DNA from: Actinoplanes cyaneus
GTDB taxonomy: Bacteria; Actinomycetota; Actinomycetes; Mycobacteriales; Micromonosporaceae
Length of the DNA: 45,738 nt
Direction of reading: 5' to 3'
Assembly (NCBI RefSeq): GCF_016862095.1
Contig: NZ_BOMH01000052.1
Location: 1-45,738 of the forward strand
Shown here: piece by piece, positions 21,696 to 29,573 of the stretch
Layout of the letters: the number at the start of each line of letters is the position of its first letter
Numbering within the stretch: the first letter of the stretch is position 1
Position numbers and translations under genes: made by a program
Notes under the pieces: generated by a model
Databases searched by the model: none
Told to the model about the DNA's origin: nothing
The model's input: only the letters and a program-made list of their open reading frames with translations

Positions 21696-24292
21696 CATTC
21701 GCCTCCCAGTAGCCAGGTGTCCTTGGACCCGCCGCCGCGCGACGAGTTGACGATCATGGAGCCGGCCGGCGCGACCCGGGTCAGCGCGGCCGGCGCGACG
21801 ACGGACTCGGCCGCGCCGGCCTCGCCCCTGCCGGTGAAGACGAACGCGCGCAGGTCGACGTGCCGCGGCGCGAGCTGGTGGCCGTCGAAGACCGGGTGGG
21901 TGGAGAGCCGGACGAGCTCCTGCGCGACCCAGCGGTGCGGGGCGGCCCGGATCTGCCGGCGCAGCGCGTCCAACTCGTCGGCGCTCGCGTGCGGGCCGAT
22001 CACGATCCGGTCCCCGCCGTAACCGTCGACCGGCTTGCAGACCAGCTCGTCCAGCCGGGACAGCACCTCGCCGAGCTGGTCCGGCAGCCCGCACAGGTAG
22101 GTCGGCACGTCCGCCAGCAGCGGCTTCTCGCCCAGGTAGAACTCGATCATCTTCGGCACGTACGCGTAGACGGCCTTGTCGTCCCCGATCCCGTTGCCCA
22201 GCGCGTTCGCCAGCGTCACCGTCCCGGCGTGCAGCGCGGCGACCAGGCTCGGCCCCAGGGGCATCCCGTCCGCGCCGGGGGAGTGCACCAGGCTGTCCTC
22301 GCCCAGCCGCAGGTAGATGACGTCGACCGGGTAGCGCTTGCCGTCGCGCAGCCGGTGCACCCGGCCGTCCTCGACGAACAGCTCGGTGCTGCGCACCACC
22401 GGCACGCCCATCGCCTCGGCCAGCATCCGGTGCTCGAACCAGGCCGAGTCGTCCGGGCCCTGGCTGAGCACGACCAGCGCCGGATCGTCCACGGCGGCCG
22501 CGGCGAGCAGTGCCTCCCTCAGCAGGCGCGGGGTGTCCTCGACCGGGATCAGGCCGTCCGGGCTGGGCAGTTCGGGCAGGATGCTCTCGGTCAGGCGACG
22601 GTTCTGCATCGCGTACGCGATCCCGGACGGCACCCGCAGGTTGTCCTCCAGCACGCACCACTTGCCGTCCGCGTCCCGGACCAGGTCGACGCCCGCCACC
22701 TGGGCCCGCACCGCCGTCCCGGACACCAGCGCGCCGCTGGCCCGCAGCTCGGGGGAGCCGTCGATCACCCACTCCGGCACGACGCCGTCCGCGACGATCT
22801 GCCGCTGGTCGTAGACGTCGGCCAGGAACGCGTTCAACGCCCGTACGCGCTGGGTCAGACCCGCCTGCAGCCCGGCCCAGTCGCCGGCCGGGACCACGCG
22901 CGGGACCAGGTCGAACGGGAACAGCCGGGTGGCGGCCTCGCCGGCCACGCTGAACGTGACGCCGTTGGCCCGCTGCTCCTCGTCCCGCGCGTCCTCGCGG
23001 TGCCGCAGGCCGGTCGCGCCGAGCGCGGTCAGGACGCCGACGATGCCGGTGTACTCCGCGGCGACCGGGCCGGGGAACGCCTCGTCGCCCTCGGCCGCGT
23101 AGGGGCTGACCCCACCGAGCGCCACCGGGCTGCTCGTCGCGGCGCCGCCCCGGGTCTCGGCCACCAGCAGGTCCACGACGTCCGCGATCCGGCCGCGCCG
23201 GGCCAGTGTGCGCCGCTGGCGGGAGGCGGAGCTGCCGGCGCTCAACGCCCGTGCCGACAGGTCGAAGACCTGCTCCCAGTCGCCGAGCGCCTCCAGGTGC
23301 GGCCGCAACTCGCCGACCAGGTGCTCGACGGCGACGGCGGCCGGCACCGGGACGGGCGAGCGGGGCAGGTCCAGCAGGTCGCCCTCCAGCCCGGAGCGCG
23401 CGGCCCGCCACATCGCGGCCCGGTGCAGCGGCGGACGGGCCGGCGGCAGCGGCCTCCCGGCCCGGTGGTCCTCCTGCGCGCGCCGGACCAGCGCCCGGAA
23501 CAGGCCGGCCAGCAGCACCACGGTGTCCACGTCCGGGCAGGCGTCGGTGACCCGCAGCTCCACGGTGGGCACGTGCGCGGACGGGCGCACGTCGAAGTAG
23601 ACCATCTTCGGGTCGCTGATCGTCCCGGACGCGATCAGGTCGTTGACCAGCACGTCGAACTCCTCGGCGGAGTGCAGCGCGCCGCTGTCCCCGGCGGTCG
23701 GCCAGCGCGTCCAGACCAGGGAGCGGGAGCTGGCGTACCCGGAGTCCTCGCCCATCCAGAACGGTGAGCTGGTGGAGAGTGCCAGCAGCACCGGCAGCGA
23801 CGGGGAGACCCGCTGGGCGACCGAGACGGCCTCGTCCCGGTCCGGCACGCCGACGTGCACCTGGGCGCCGCAGATCAGCTGCTCACGGACGAGCATCTGG
23901 TATTCGCTGAGCATCCGGCGGTACCTGGTGGTCGGGGTGACCTCCAGCGCGTCCAGGTCGACCAGCGGCACCGTCCCGGCCGCGACCAGGCCCAGCCCGA
24001 GGGACTCGGCGACCTCGATCGCGGCCCGGCGCCGGGCCGTGATGCCCGCCCGCAGACCGTCCAGCGTGGTGCTGACCGGCGTGTTCGTCTCCACCACCGA
24101 CCGGTGCAGCTCGGCCGAGAAGTGCTCCGGGTCGAGCCGCGCGAGCACCTCGGGCGCGCGCGGCACGAGCTCGCGCGTGGCCAGGTCGACCACGTGCAGC
24201 TCCTCCTCGGCACCGAGAGTGAGCGAACCGGGAGTGCCGGGCGTGGGGGATTCGAGAGCCGGAAGGGACTCCGTCATAGCGACCGCCTTCAT
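21695..24292 (-). CDS. GCS2 carboxylate-amine ligase fused to circularly permuted ATP-grasp domain
   Basis: An 865-residue two-enzyme fusion. Residues about 22-370 are a glutamate-cysteine ligase type 2 (YbdK-like) domain: LGAEEELHVVDL, ETNTPVSTTLDGLRAG, CGAQVHVGVPDRDEA, HVPTVELRVTDACPDVD. Residues about 410-860 are a CP_ATP-grasp type 2 domain: FPFDLVPRVVPAGDWAGL, VLEDNLRVPSGIAYAMQNR, NALGNGIGDDKAVYAYVP, LVCKPVDGYGGDRIVIGP and a final NSSRGGGSKDTWLL. Both chemistries form amide bonds via acyl phosphates. Upstream of, and overlapping, the NAGGN-type amidotransferase, it may build the peptide that is then amidated; the usual GNAT-ATP-grasp synthetase of NAGGN is absent. Start ATG 24292 has GGGAG 8 nt upstream; ATG 24277 is an alternative. 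Confidence 0.9.
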   Translation of the reverse strand: MKAVAMTESLPALESPTPGTPGSLTLGAEEELHVVDLATRELVPRAPEVLARLDPEHFSAELHRSVVETNTPVSTTLDGLRAGITARRRAAIEVAESLGLGLVAAGTVPLVDLDALEVTPTTRYRRMLSEYQMLVREQLICGAQVHVGVPDRDEAVSVAQRVSPSLPVLLALSTSSPFWMGEDSGYASSRSLVWTRWPTAGDSGALHSAEEFDVLVNDLIASGTISDPKMVYFDVRPSAHVPTVELRVTDACPDVDTVVLLAGLFRALVRRAQEDHRAGRPLPPARPPLHRAAMWRAARSGLEGDLLDLPRSPVPVPAAVAVEHLVGELRPHLEALGDWEQVFDLSARALSAGSSASRQRRTLARRGRIADVVDLLVAETRGGAATSSPVALGGVSPYAAEGDEAFPGPVAAEYTGIVGVLTALGATGLRHREDARDEEQRANGVTFSVAGEAATRLFPFDLVPRVVPAGDWAGLQAGLTQRVRALNAFLADVYDQRQIVADGVVPEWVIDGSPELRASGALVSGTAVRAQVAGVDLVRDADGKWCVLEDNLRVPSGIAYAMQNRRLTESILPELPSPDGLIPVEDTPRLLREALLAAAAVDDPALVVLSQGPDDSAWFEHRMLAEAMGVPVVRSTELFVEDGRVHRLRDGKRYPVDVIYLRLGEDSLVHSPGADGMPLGPSLVAALHAGTVTLANALGNGIGDDKAVYAYVPKMIEFYLGEKPLLADVPTYLCGLPDQLGEVLSRLDELVCKPVDGYGGDRIVIGPHASADELDALRRQIRAAPHRWVAQELVRLSTHPVFDGHQLAPRHVDLRAFVFTGRGEAGAAESVVAPAALTRVAPAGSMIVNSSRGGGSKDTWLLGGE

Positions 24293-24412
24293 GTGGTGAA
24301 CTCCCGCCAGCGTTTCGATCAGTTGTGGCAGATGTGTGACGTGCCCATTTCCGGCGATCGCCAAGCATGGTGATCGTTACGGCCGACACCAGTGCCCGGA
24401 AGGTTTCGTCGC

Positions 24413-24420
24413 TACCGGTA
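24413..24420. promoter_or_regulatory. TACCGGTA palindrome upstream of the epimerase gene
   Basis: The palindrome sits in GCTACCGGTAA (24411-24421), 37 nt upstream of the epimerase start. The same 11-mer occurs in the sense orientation upstream of the chemoreceptor-domain gene (32602-32612, minus). Possibly a shared operator; weak on its own. Confidence 0.25.
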
Positions 24421-24458
24421 ACCTCCTGTGCTGGCACCCTCAACCAGCGGAGGTCTCG

Positions 24459-25529
24459 ATGGGCAGCGTCGTCGTCATCACCGGGTCGGCCGGATTGATC
24501 GGATCCGAGTCGGTCCGCCACTTCGCCGCCCTCGGCATGGACGTGGTCGGGGTCGACAACGACATGCGCGGCTACTTCTTCGGCGCCGACGGCTCCACCA
24601 AGTGGAACCTGGACCGCCTGACCAAGGACATCGGCGCCAAGTACACGCACTACTCGCTGGACATCCGCGACCGCGAGGGCCTCGGCCGGCTCTTCGCTGA
24701 GTACGGGAAGAACATCGGCCTGGTCATCCACGCCGCCGCGCAGCCGAGCCACGACTGGGCCGCCCGCGAGCCGTTCACCGACTTCGACGTGAACGCGGTC
24801 GGTACGCTCAACATGCTGGAGGCGGCCCGCCGTCACGCGATCGACGCGCCGTTCATCTTCACCTCGACCAACAAGGTGTACGGCGACACGCCGAACTCGC
24901 TGCCGCTGGTCGAGAAGGAGACGCGCTGGGAGCTGCCCGAGGACCACAAGTGGTACCAGGGCATCGACGAGACCATGTCGATCGACAGCAGCCTGCACTC
25001 GATCTTCGGCGCCAGCAAGGTGGCCGCGGACGTGATGGTCCAGGAGTACGGGCGGTACTTCGACATGCCCACGGCGGTGTTCCGCGGCGGCACGCTGACC
25101 GGTCCCGGTCACTCGGCGGCCGAGCTGCACGGCTTCCTGGCGTACGTGATGCGCTGCGTCATGGAGGGCCGGCTCTACAAGATCTACGGCTACAAGGGCA
25201 AGCAGGTCCGCGACGCGATCCACTCGCACGACCTGGTCTCGGCGTTCGAGGTGTTCCAGAAGGCGCCCCGGGTCGCCGAGGTCTACAACATGGGCGGCGG
25301 CCGCCACTCCAACTGCAGCGTGCTCGAGGCGTTCACCATCGCCTCCGAGATCACCGGCATCGAGGCGAACACCGAATACGTCGACGAGAACCGGATCGGC
25401 GACCACCAGTGGTGGATCAGCAGCACCGCCCGCTTCGAGGAGCACTACCCGGAGTGGAAGCTGACCTACGACGTCCCGGCGATCCTCCGCGAGATGCACG
25501 AGTCGAACCAGGATGTCTGGAAGGCCTGA
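24459..25529 (+). CDS. NAD-dependent epimerase/dehydratase (extended SDR, CDP-paratose epimerase-like)
   Basis: A 356-residue extended short-chain dehydrogenase. The Rossmann motif ITGSAGLIGS starts at residue 7, followed by VGVDNDMRG, LDIRDREGL, VIHAAAQPSHDWA, FTSTNKVYGD and FRGGTLTGPGHSAAELHGFL. Segments around GYKGKQVRDAIHSHDLVSAFEVF and VYNMGGGRHSNCSVLEAF resemble CDP-paratose/tyvelose 2-epimerases. The catalytic YxxxK is FGASK here: F183 replaces Tyr and K187 is kept. ATG 24459 with GCGGAGG 5 nt upstream sets the start. Divergent from the ligase operon and followed by a strong terminator, so it is monocistronic. Substrate unknown; probably a nucleotide sugar. Confidence 0.85.
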   Translation: MGSVVVITGSAGLIGSESVRHFAALGMDVVGVDNDMRGYFFGADGSTKWNLDRLTKDIGAKYTHYSLDIRDREGLGRLFAEYGKNIGLVIHAAAQPSHDWAAREPFTDFDVNAVGTLNMLEAARRHAIDAPFIFTSTNKVYGDTPNSLPLVEKETRWELPEDHKWYQGIDETMSIDSSLHSIFGASKVAADVMVQEYGRYFDMPTAVFRGGTLTGPGHSAAELHGFLAYVMRCVMEGRLYKIYGYKGKQVRDAIHSHDLVSAFEVFQKAPRVAEVYNMGGGRHSNCSVLEAFTIASEITGIEANTEYVDENRIGDHQWWISSTARFEEHYPEWKLTYDVPAILREMHESNQDVWKA

Positions 25530-25613
25530 TCAGGTCGTTTATCGCTGTTCCCGGGAGGCGCCGCGTCATCGGGCCGCCCGGGCTCGCCGGGGACGTTCCC
25601 GGATTCCGCTGAC

Positions 25614-25639
25614 GGAAAAGGGCCGTGAGGCCCTTTTCC
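25614..25639. terminator. Strong intrinsic-type terminator after the epimerase gene
   Basis: An 11-bp perfect stem GGAAAAGGGCC / GGCCCTTTTCC with a GTGA tetraloop. The A and T runs inside the stem make it usable from either strand. Confidence 0.8.
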
Positions 25640-25682
25640 CATTTCCGGAGCACGTTTTCCGCGCTGCCGCACACGCTGTGCG

Positions 25683-25707
25683 ACATTCTCCCGCTGGCTG
25701 AGAATGT
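25683..25707. promoter_or_regulatory. Inverted repeat ACATTCTC-N9-GAGAATGT
   Basis: Perfect 8-bp arms at 25683-25690 and 25700-25707 between the epimerase terminator and the SulP gene. Without a T tract and in an upstream region, it may be an operator for the SulP-carbonic anhydrase gene, or a second hairpin of the terminator. Confidence 0.4.
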
Positions 25708-25768
25708 GTCGGCAAATCGCTGTGTTTTACCTGGAAGTGCGCGTCTGCTAATCCGCAGTTAATGACTT

Positions 25769-25786
25769 TTAGGTATTTTTACCTAA
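25769..25786. promoter_or_regulatory. DtxR/IdeR/MntR-like inverted repeat TTAGGTA-TTTT-TACCTAA at the SulP start
   Basis: Perfect 7-bp arms TTAGGTA and TACCTAA separated by four T. The arms match the IdeR/DtxR consensus TWAGGTW...WACCTWA, whose spacer is 5 bp, so this site is one base shorter. It ends on the first base of the ATG at 25786, where a bound repressor would block initiation. A strikingly AT-rich island in GC-rich DNA. Confidence 0.5.
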
Positions 25787-27954
25787 TGTCCGACTTGACG
25801 CAGTTGTTGCGCCGGGACTTGCCGGCGTCCATCGTCGTGTTCCTGATCGCCATCCCCCTGTCGCTCGGCATCGCCGCGGCATCCGGGGCCCCGCTGCTGG
25901 CGGGGTTGGTCGCCGCGGTTGTCGGCGGCATCGTCGCGGGCGCGCTCGGAGGCGCCCCGTTGCAGGTCAGCGGCCCGGCCGCCGGTCTGACCGTGATCGT
26001 GGCGGGAGCCGTGGCGGACTTCGGGTTCGCCGGCACCGCCGCCATCGTGGCCGTCGCCGGAATCGTCCAGATCCTGCTCGGCGTCTCCCGCCTGGGACGC
26101 GCCGCCCTCGCCCTCTCACCCGCCGTCGTGCACGGCATGCTGGCCGGCATCGGCCTGGTCATCGCGCTCAGCCAGATCCACGTGCTGCTCGGCGGAGCAC
26201 CGCACAGCAACGCCTGGGACAACCTCAGGCAACTGCCCGCCCAGATCGTCGACCACCACGGGCCGGCCGCCCTGCTCGGCCTGCTCACCGTGGCGATCCT
26301 CGTGCTCTGGCCGCGCGTCGTGAAGGTCTCCGTCCTGCCGGCCGCCCTGGTCGCTGTCGTCGGGGTGACCACGCTCGCGGCGGTGTGGGGCGCCGACGTG
26401 GCCCGCGTCAACCTGCCCGACGAGCCGCTCGCCGAGCTGATCACCCCGGTCTGGCCGGACGCCCCGATCCACAAGATCACCATCGCGGTGCTCACCATCG
26501 CGCTGGTCGCCAGCGTGGAGTCGCTGCTCTCCGCGGTCGCGGTCGACAGGCTGCACGACGGGCCGCGCGCCCGGCTCGACAAGGAGCTGGTCGCCCAGGG
26601 CACCGCGAACACCGTCTCCGGCCTGCTCGGCGGTCTGCCGGTGACCGGGGTGATCGTCCGCAGCTCGACGAACGTGGCGGCCGGCGCCAGGACCCGGGCG
26701 TCGGCGATCCTGCACGGCGTGTGGGTCGCGGTGTTCGTGCTGCTCTGCGCGTCGCTGCTGGAGATGATCCCGATGGCGGTGCTGGCCGCGGTGCTGATCG
26801 TGGTCGGGGTGAAGCTGATCAACCTCGCGCAGATCCGCACCTACGCCCGGCACGGAGAGCTACCGACGTACGCGGTGACAGCCCTGGGGGTGGTCTTCGT
26901 CGACCTGCTCACGGGCGTGGCGCTCGGCATGGCCACCGCCGCGGTCATGATCCTCTGGCGCCTGACCCGATGCGAGATCCGCACCGTGCAGCGCGGGCCC
27001 GACCAGTGGCTCGTCACGATCAGCGGCACCCTCGCGTTCATCGAGTCGGCACGGATGACCCGGGAGTTCGGCGCGATCCCGCCGGGCGGGGACGTCGACG
27101 TCGAGCTGCACCTCGACTACCTCGACCACGGCGCGTTCGAGACGATCAAGAGCTGGGAGACCGGGTACGTACGATCGGGCGGCCGCGTCCACATCCACGA
27201 AGTGCACGACTCGTGGTTCCACCGGGCCACCTCCGGGCGGCTCGGCGGTGGCCGGAGCACCCCGCGCCTGCTCGGCTCGTGGTCACGCTGGCAGGGCATC
27301 AACGAGCAGCGCCGCGACGCCATGGCGGCCGGGATCGCCGAGTTCGAGCGCAACGTCGCCCCGATGGTCCGCCCGCACCTGGCCGCCCTCGCCCGCGACG
27401 GGCAGCGCCCCGAGCAGCTCTTCATCACGTGCGCGGACTCCCGCCTGGTCCCGAACCTGATCACCGCGAGCGGCCCGGGCGACCTGTTCTGCGTCCGCAA
27501 CGTCGGCAACCTCGTCCCGGCGCACGCGTCGGCGGAATCGCAGCGCCCGCGCGGCTCGGCGGCGCCGCCCACTGCCGGCGACGCGTCGGTCGGCGCGGCC
27601 GTCGAATACGCCGTCGACGTCCTCGGCGTCACCACGATCACGATCTGCGGCCACTCCGGCTGCGGCGCCGTCCGGGCGCTGATGTCCGGCGCGGCGACTC
27701 CCGGCTCGTCCCTCGGGGACTGGCTCAGCCTGTCCGGAGTCCACTTCAGCGACGTGACCGACGAGGAACGCTGCTGCACGGAGAACGTGGTCCAGCAACT
27801 GGCGAACCTCCGGACGCACCCGAGCGTCCGGGCCGCCGAGTCGGCCGGCAACCTGCGCCTGATCGGCATGTACTTCGACATCGCGGAGGCACGCATGTAC
27901 GAGGTCGACCCGATCCTCGGCGTACACCGTCCCGTGGACACGCCCGCGGCCTGA
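25786..27954 (+). CDS. SulP-family anion transporter fused to beta-carbonic anhydrase
   Basis: About 722 residues. The N-terminal ~390 residues form the SulP/SLC26 membrane domain with 10-12 hydrophobic segments, starting LRRDLPASIVVFLIAIPLSLGIAAASG; a short STAS-like link follows. The C-terminal ~220 residues are a beta-carbonic anhydrase with zinc and catalytic motifs ITCADSRLVP, RNVGNLVPA and ICGHSGCGAVRAL. Such fusions couple bicarbonate transport to CO2/HCO3- interconversion on the cytoplasmic side. Two starts are possible: ATG 25786 directly at the inverted repeat, or ATG 25762, adding MTFRYFYL. Neither has a clear Shine-Dalgarno, so a leaderless mRNA is possible. Fusions of this kind are known in actinobacteria. 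Confidence 0.9.
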   Translation: MSDLTQLLRRDLPASIVVFLIAIPLSLGIAAASGAPLLAGLVAAVVGGIVAGALGGAPLQVSGPAAGLTVIVAGAVADFGFAGTAAIVAVAGIVQILLGVSRLGRAALALSPAVVHGMLAGIGLVIALSQIHVLLGGAPHSNAWDNLRQLPAQIVDHHGPAALLGLLTVAILVLWPRVVKVSVLPAALVAVVGVTTLAAVWGADVARVNLPDEPLAELITPVWPDAPIHKITIAVLTIALVASVESLLSAVAVDRLHDGPRARLDKELVAQGTANTVSGLLGGLPVTGVIVRSSTNVAAGARTRASAILHGVWVAVFVLLCASLLEMIPMAVLAAVLIVVGVKLINLAQIRTYARHGELPTYAVTALGVVFVDLLTGVALGMATAAVMILWRLTRCEIRTVQRGPDQWLVTISGTLAFIESARMTREFGAIPPGGDVDVELHLDYLDHGAFETIKSWETGYVRSGGRVHIHEVHDSWFHRATSGRLGGGRSTPRLLGSWSRWQGINEQRRDAMAAGIAEFERNVAPMVRPHLAALARDGQRPEQLFITCADSRLVPNLITASGPGDLFCVRNVGNLVPAHASAESQRPRGSAAPPTAGDASVGAAVEYAVDVLGVTTITICGHSGCGAVRALMSGAATPGSSLGDWLSLSGVHFSDVTDEERCCTENVVQQLANLRTHPSVRAAESAGNLRLIGMYFDIAEARMYEVDPILGVHRPVDTPAA

Positions 27955-27969
27955 CCGTTCCCGCCCATC

Positions 27970-28009
27970 GACGGCGCCCGTCCCGGCTCAGCCCGGGCCG
28001 GGCGCCGTC
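27970..28009. terminator. GC-rich terminator hairpin between convergent genes
   Basis: GACGGCGCCCG at 27970-27980 pairs perfectly with CGGGCGCCGTC at 27999-28009 (11 bp), with further GC pairing in the loop. It lies 15 nt after the SulP-carbonic anhydrase stop; no T tract. Confidence 0.65.
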
Positions 28010-28084
28010 CGCTCTCCGCCCCCGCTTCCCCAACCCCTCCCGCAGTACGGCCGCACCCCCACCCACCCACGTCGCTCCCGAGCC

Positions 28085-28215
28085 TCGCGGCCGTCCGGCG
28101 CGCGAGGTGTCGCCGAGCCCAGCCGGACGCGAGCCTGGCGGCCGTCGGGCGCGTGAGGTGTCGCCGGGCAGCACGCGAGCTTGACCGCCGTCCGGGGCGC
28201 GAGGTGTCGCCGGGT
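28085..28215. repeat. Three imperfect ~46-51 bp repeats with core gcgaggtgtcgccg
   Basis: The core gcgaggtgtcgccg occurs at 28102 and 28199, and as gtgaggtgtcgccg at 28153, each preceded by a GC-rich ggccgtc(c)gg-like stretch. Spacing of 51 and 46 bp shows diverged tandem units. Unknown role. Confidence 0.6.
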
Positions 28216-28310
28216 CAGGCAGCCGGCACCGTGACCGCGCCGCTTCGGTGACCAACGGCCTCCCTCGCGGATCTCACCCGGTCAGCGCGGGCGCGTGCCA
28301 CCGCCCGGGG

Positions 28311-29573
28311 TCAGGGCTCGCGGGGGTGGATCGTGTCGTCGAGGACCCGGGCGGTGGCCAGCGCGTCGGCGAACGTCTCGGGGGACAGGTCCAGGCCGGC
28401 GGGGAGCCAGGTGATCGTCGGGCTCGTGGGCTCGGTCATGGACAGCAGGATCTCGTCGGGGGTGAGGCCGGCCGCGCGCAGCGCACGCAGTTCACGCGGG
28501 TTGACGCCCGGGATCAGCGGGCCGTTGCCGAGGTCGGTGCCGTAACGGACGGTTCCGCCGTGTTCGACGAAGCGCCGCAGGTTGTCGAGGGCGACGTCAC
28601 GGAACGGATCGGGGTCGCCCCAGCCATGGATGTCGAGGGTGCTGATCCAGGTCATCCGGGCGGCGCAGGCGCGGATCAGGGCGTCCGGGAGCGGCTCGGT
28701 CCACGGGGTGTGTGCCAGCAGGTCGGCGCCCGCTTCGAAGGCCGCGGCGACCGTGCCGGGACCTTCGGCGTGGACGACCACCTCGAGCGAGGCGGCGTGC
28801 GCGGCGTCGACCAGGGCGCGCAGGGTGGGCTGCGGCAGCATCGGGCCGCCGGCGTGGGCGGTGACCTTGATCAGGGTGGCTCCGGCGGACCAGGCCTCGG
28901 CCACGGCGACGCCCGCGTCGGCGGCCGAGGTGATCTCCCGGCAGCTTCCGGCGGGTGCCCAGGCGCGGTCGCTCGGGTAGCCGCCCGGAGCGATCAGGAA
29001 CGGTCCCGCGTAACGGATCCGCGGAAGCCTCGGCCACCCGGACCCAGCGGCCCGGCCCGGCTCGGCGTGGGCGCGGGCGATTTCATCCGGGCCGGTGGGA
29101 GCGGTGCCGGCGGGCTCGGCCGGGCCGGTGGGAGCGGCGCGGGCGGCGAGCTGCCGGAGGGTGGCCGGGTTGCCGCCGAGGTCCCAGACCTCGGCGATGC
29201 CGCCGGCCCGGACGGTGGCGAGGTCGGCCAGGGCGGAGTGCACGTGGGCGTCCATCAGGCCGGGCAGCAGGGTGCCCGGGAACCGGCGGAGCCCGTCGGC
29301 CGGGGCCATCTCCGCGGGGACGGGTTTGACCACGCCGTCCGTGCCGGCCCGCAGGGCGACGCCTTTGCGGAGGCGGCCGCCCCACCAGATCGAGTCGGCG
29401 GCCAGCCACTGGACGCGGGGCTCCGGCACCCGGGTGACGGTGGGGCGGGGCTCACCGGGGCGCGCGGCCCGGGCCGTACGGGAGAAGCACATCTCGCCGC
29501 CGCAGCCCGCGCCGCCGCAGGGGCTCGCGGGTGAGGCCGGAGTGCAGGTGTCAGGTTCGGCAGGTGTGGTCAC
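28311..29573 (-). CDS. Amidohydrolase in kynurenine operon, candidate N-formylkynurenine formamidase
   Basis: A 420-residue amidohydrolase-superfamily protein. Metal-site features are LLPGLMDAHVHSALAD (HxH), TLIKVTAHAGG (Lys), EVVVHAEGPG (His), DLLAHTPWTEP (His) and TVRYGTDLGNG (Asp). The N-terminus is unusual: a Cys-rich stretch with CGGAGCGGEMC near residues 19-29, before the usual beta-sandwich. The start is GTG 29573, overlapping the TGA of kynureninase (GTGA), so it is coupled to the tryptophan pathway. Because TDO and kynureninase are present but no classical KynB/arylformamidase, this enzyme is a good candidate to hydrolyse N-formylkynurenine. Function inferred from context only. Confidence 0.75.
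   Translation of the reverse strand: MTTPAEPDTCTPASPASPCGGAGCGGEMCFSRTARAARPGEPRPTVTRVPEPRVQWLAADSIWWGGRLRKGVALRAGTDGVVKPVPAEMAPADGLRRFPGTLLPGLMDAHVHSALADLATVRAGGIAEVWDLGGNPATLRQLAARAAPTGPAEPAGTAPTGPDEIARAHAEPGRAAGSGWPRLPRIRYAGPFLIAPGGYPSDRAWAPAGSCREITSAADAGVAVAEAWSAGATLIKVTAHAGGPMLPQPTLRALVDAAHAASLEVVVHAEGPGTVAAAFEAGADLLAHTPWTEPLPDALIRACAARMTWISTLDIHGWGDPDPFRDVALDNLRRFVEHGGTVRYGTDLGNGPLIPGVNPRELRALRAAGLTPDEILLSMTEPTSPTITWLPAGLDLSPETFADALATARVLDDTIHPREP

Larger units (their letters stand above)
27955..28310. other. Convergent intergenic region: terminator hairpin and imperfect repeats
   Basis: No gene seen. It holds the strong GC hairpin at 27970-28009 and three imperfect repeats at 28085-28215, followed by about 95 bp in which I recognise nothing. 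Confidence 0.6.

Noticed and set aside
21698..23411. N-terminal extension of the amidotransferase frame to about 1160 residues
   Set aside because: The extension is a frame shadow of the GCS2-ATP-grasp gene; the true start must place the catalytic Cys immediately after Met at 21695.
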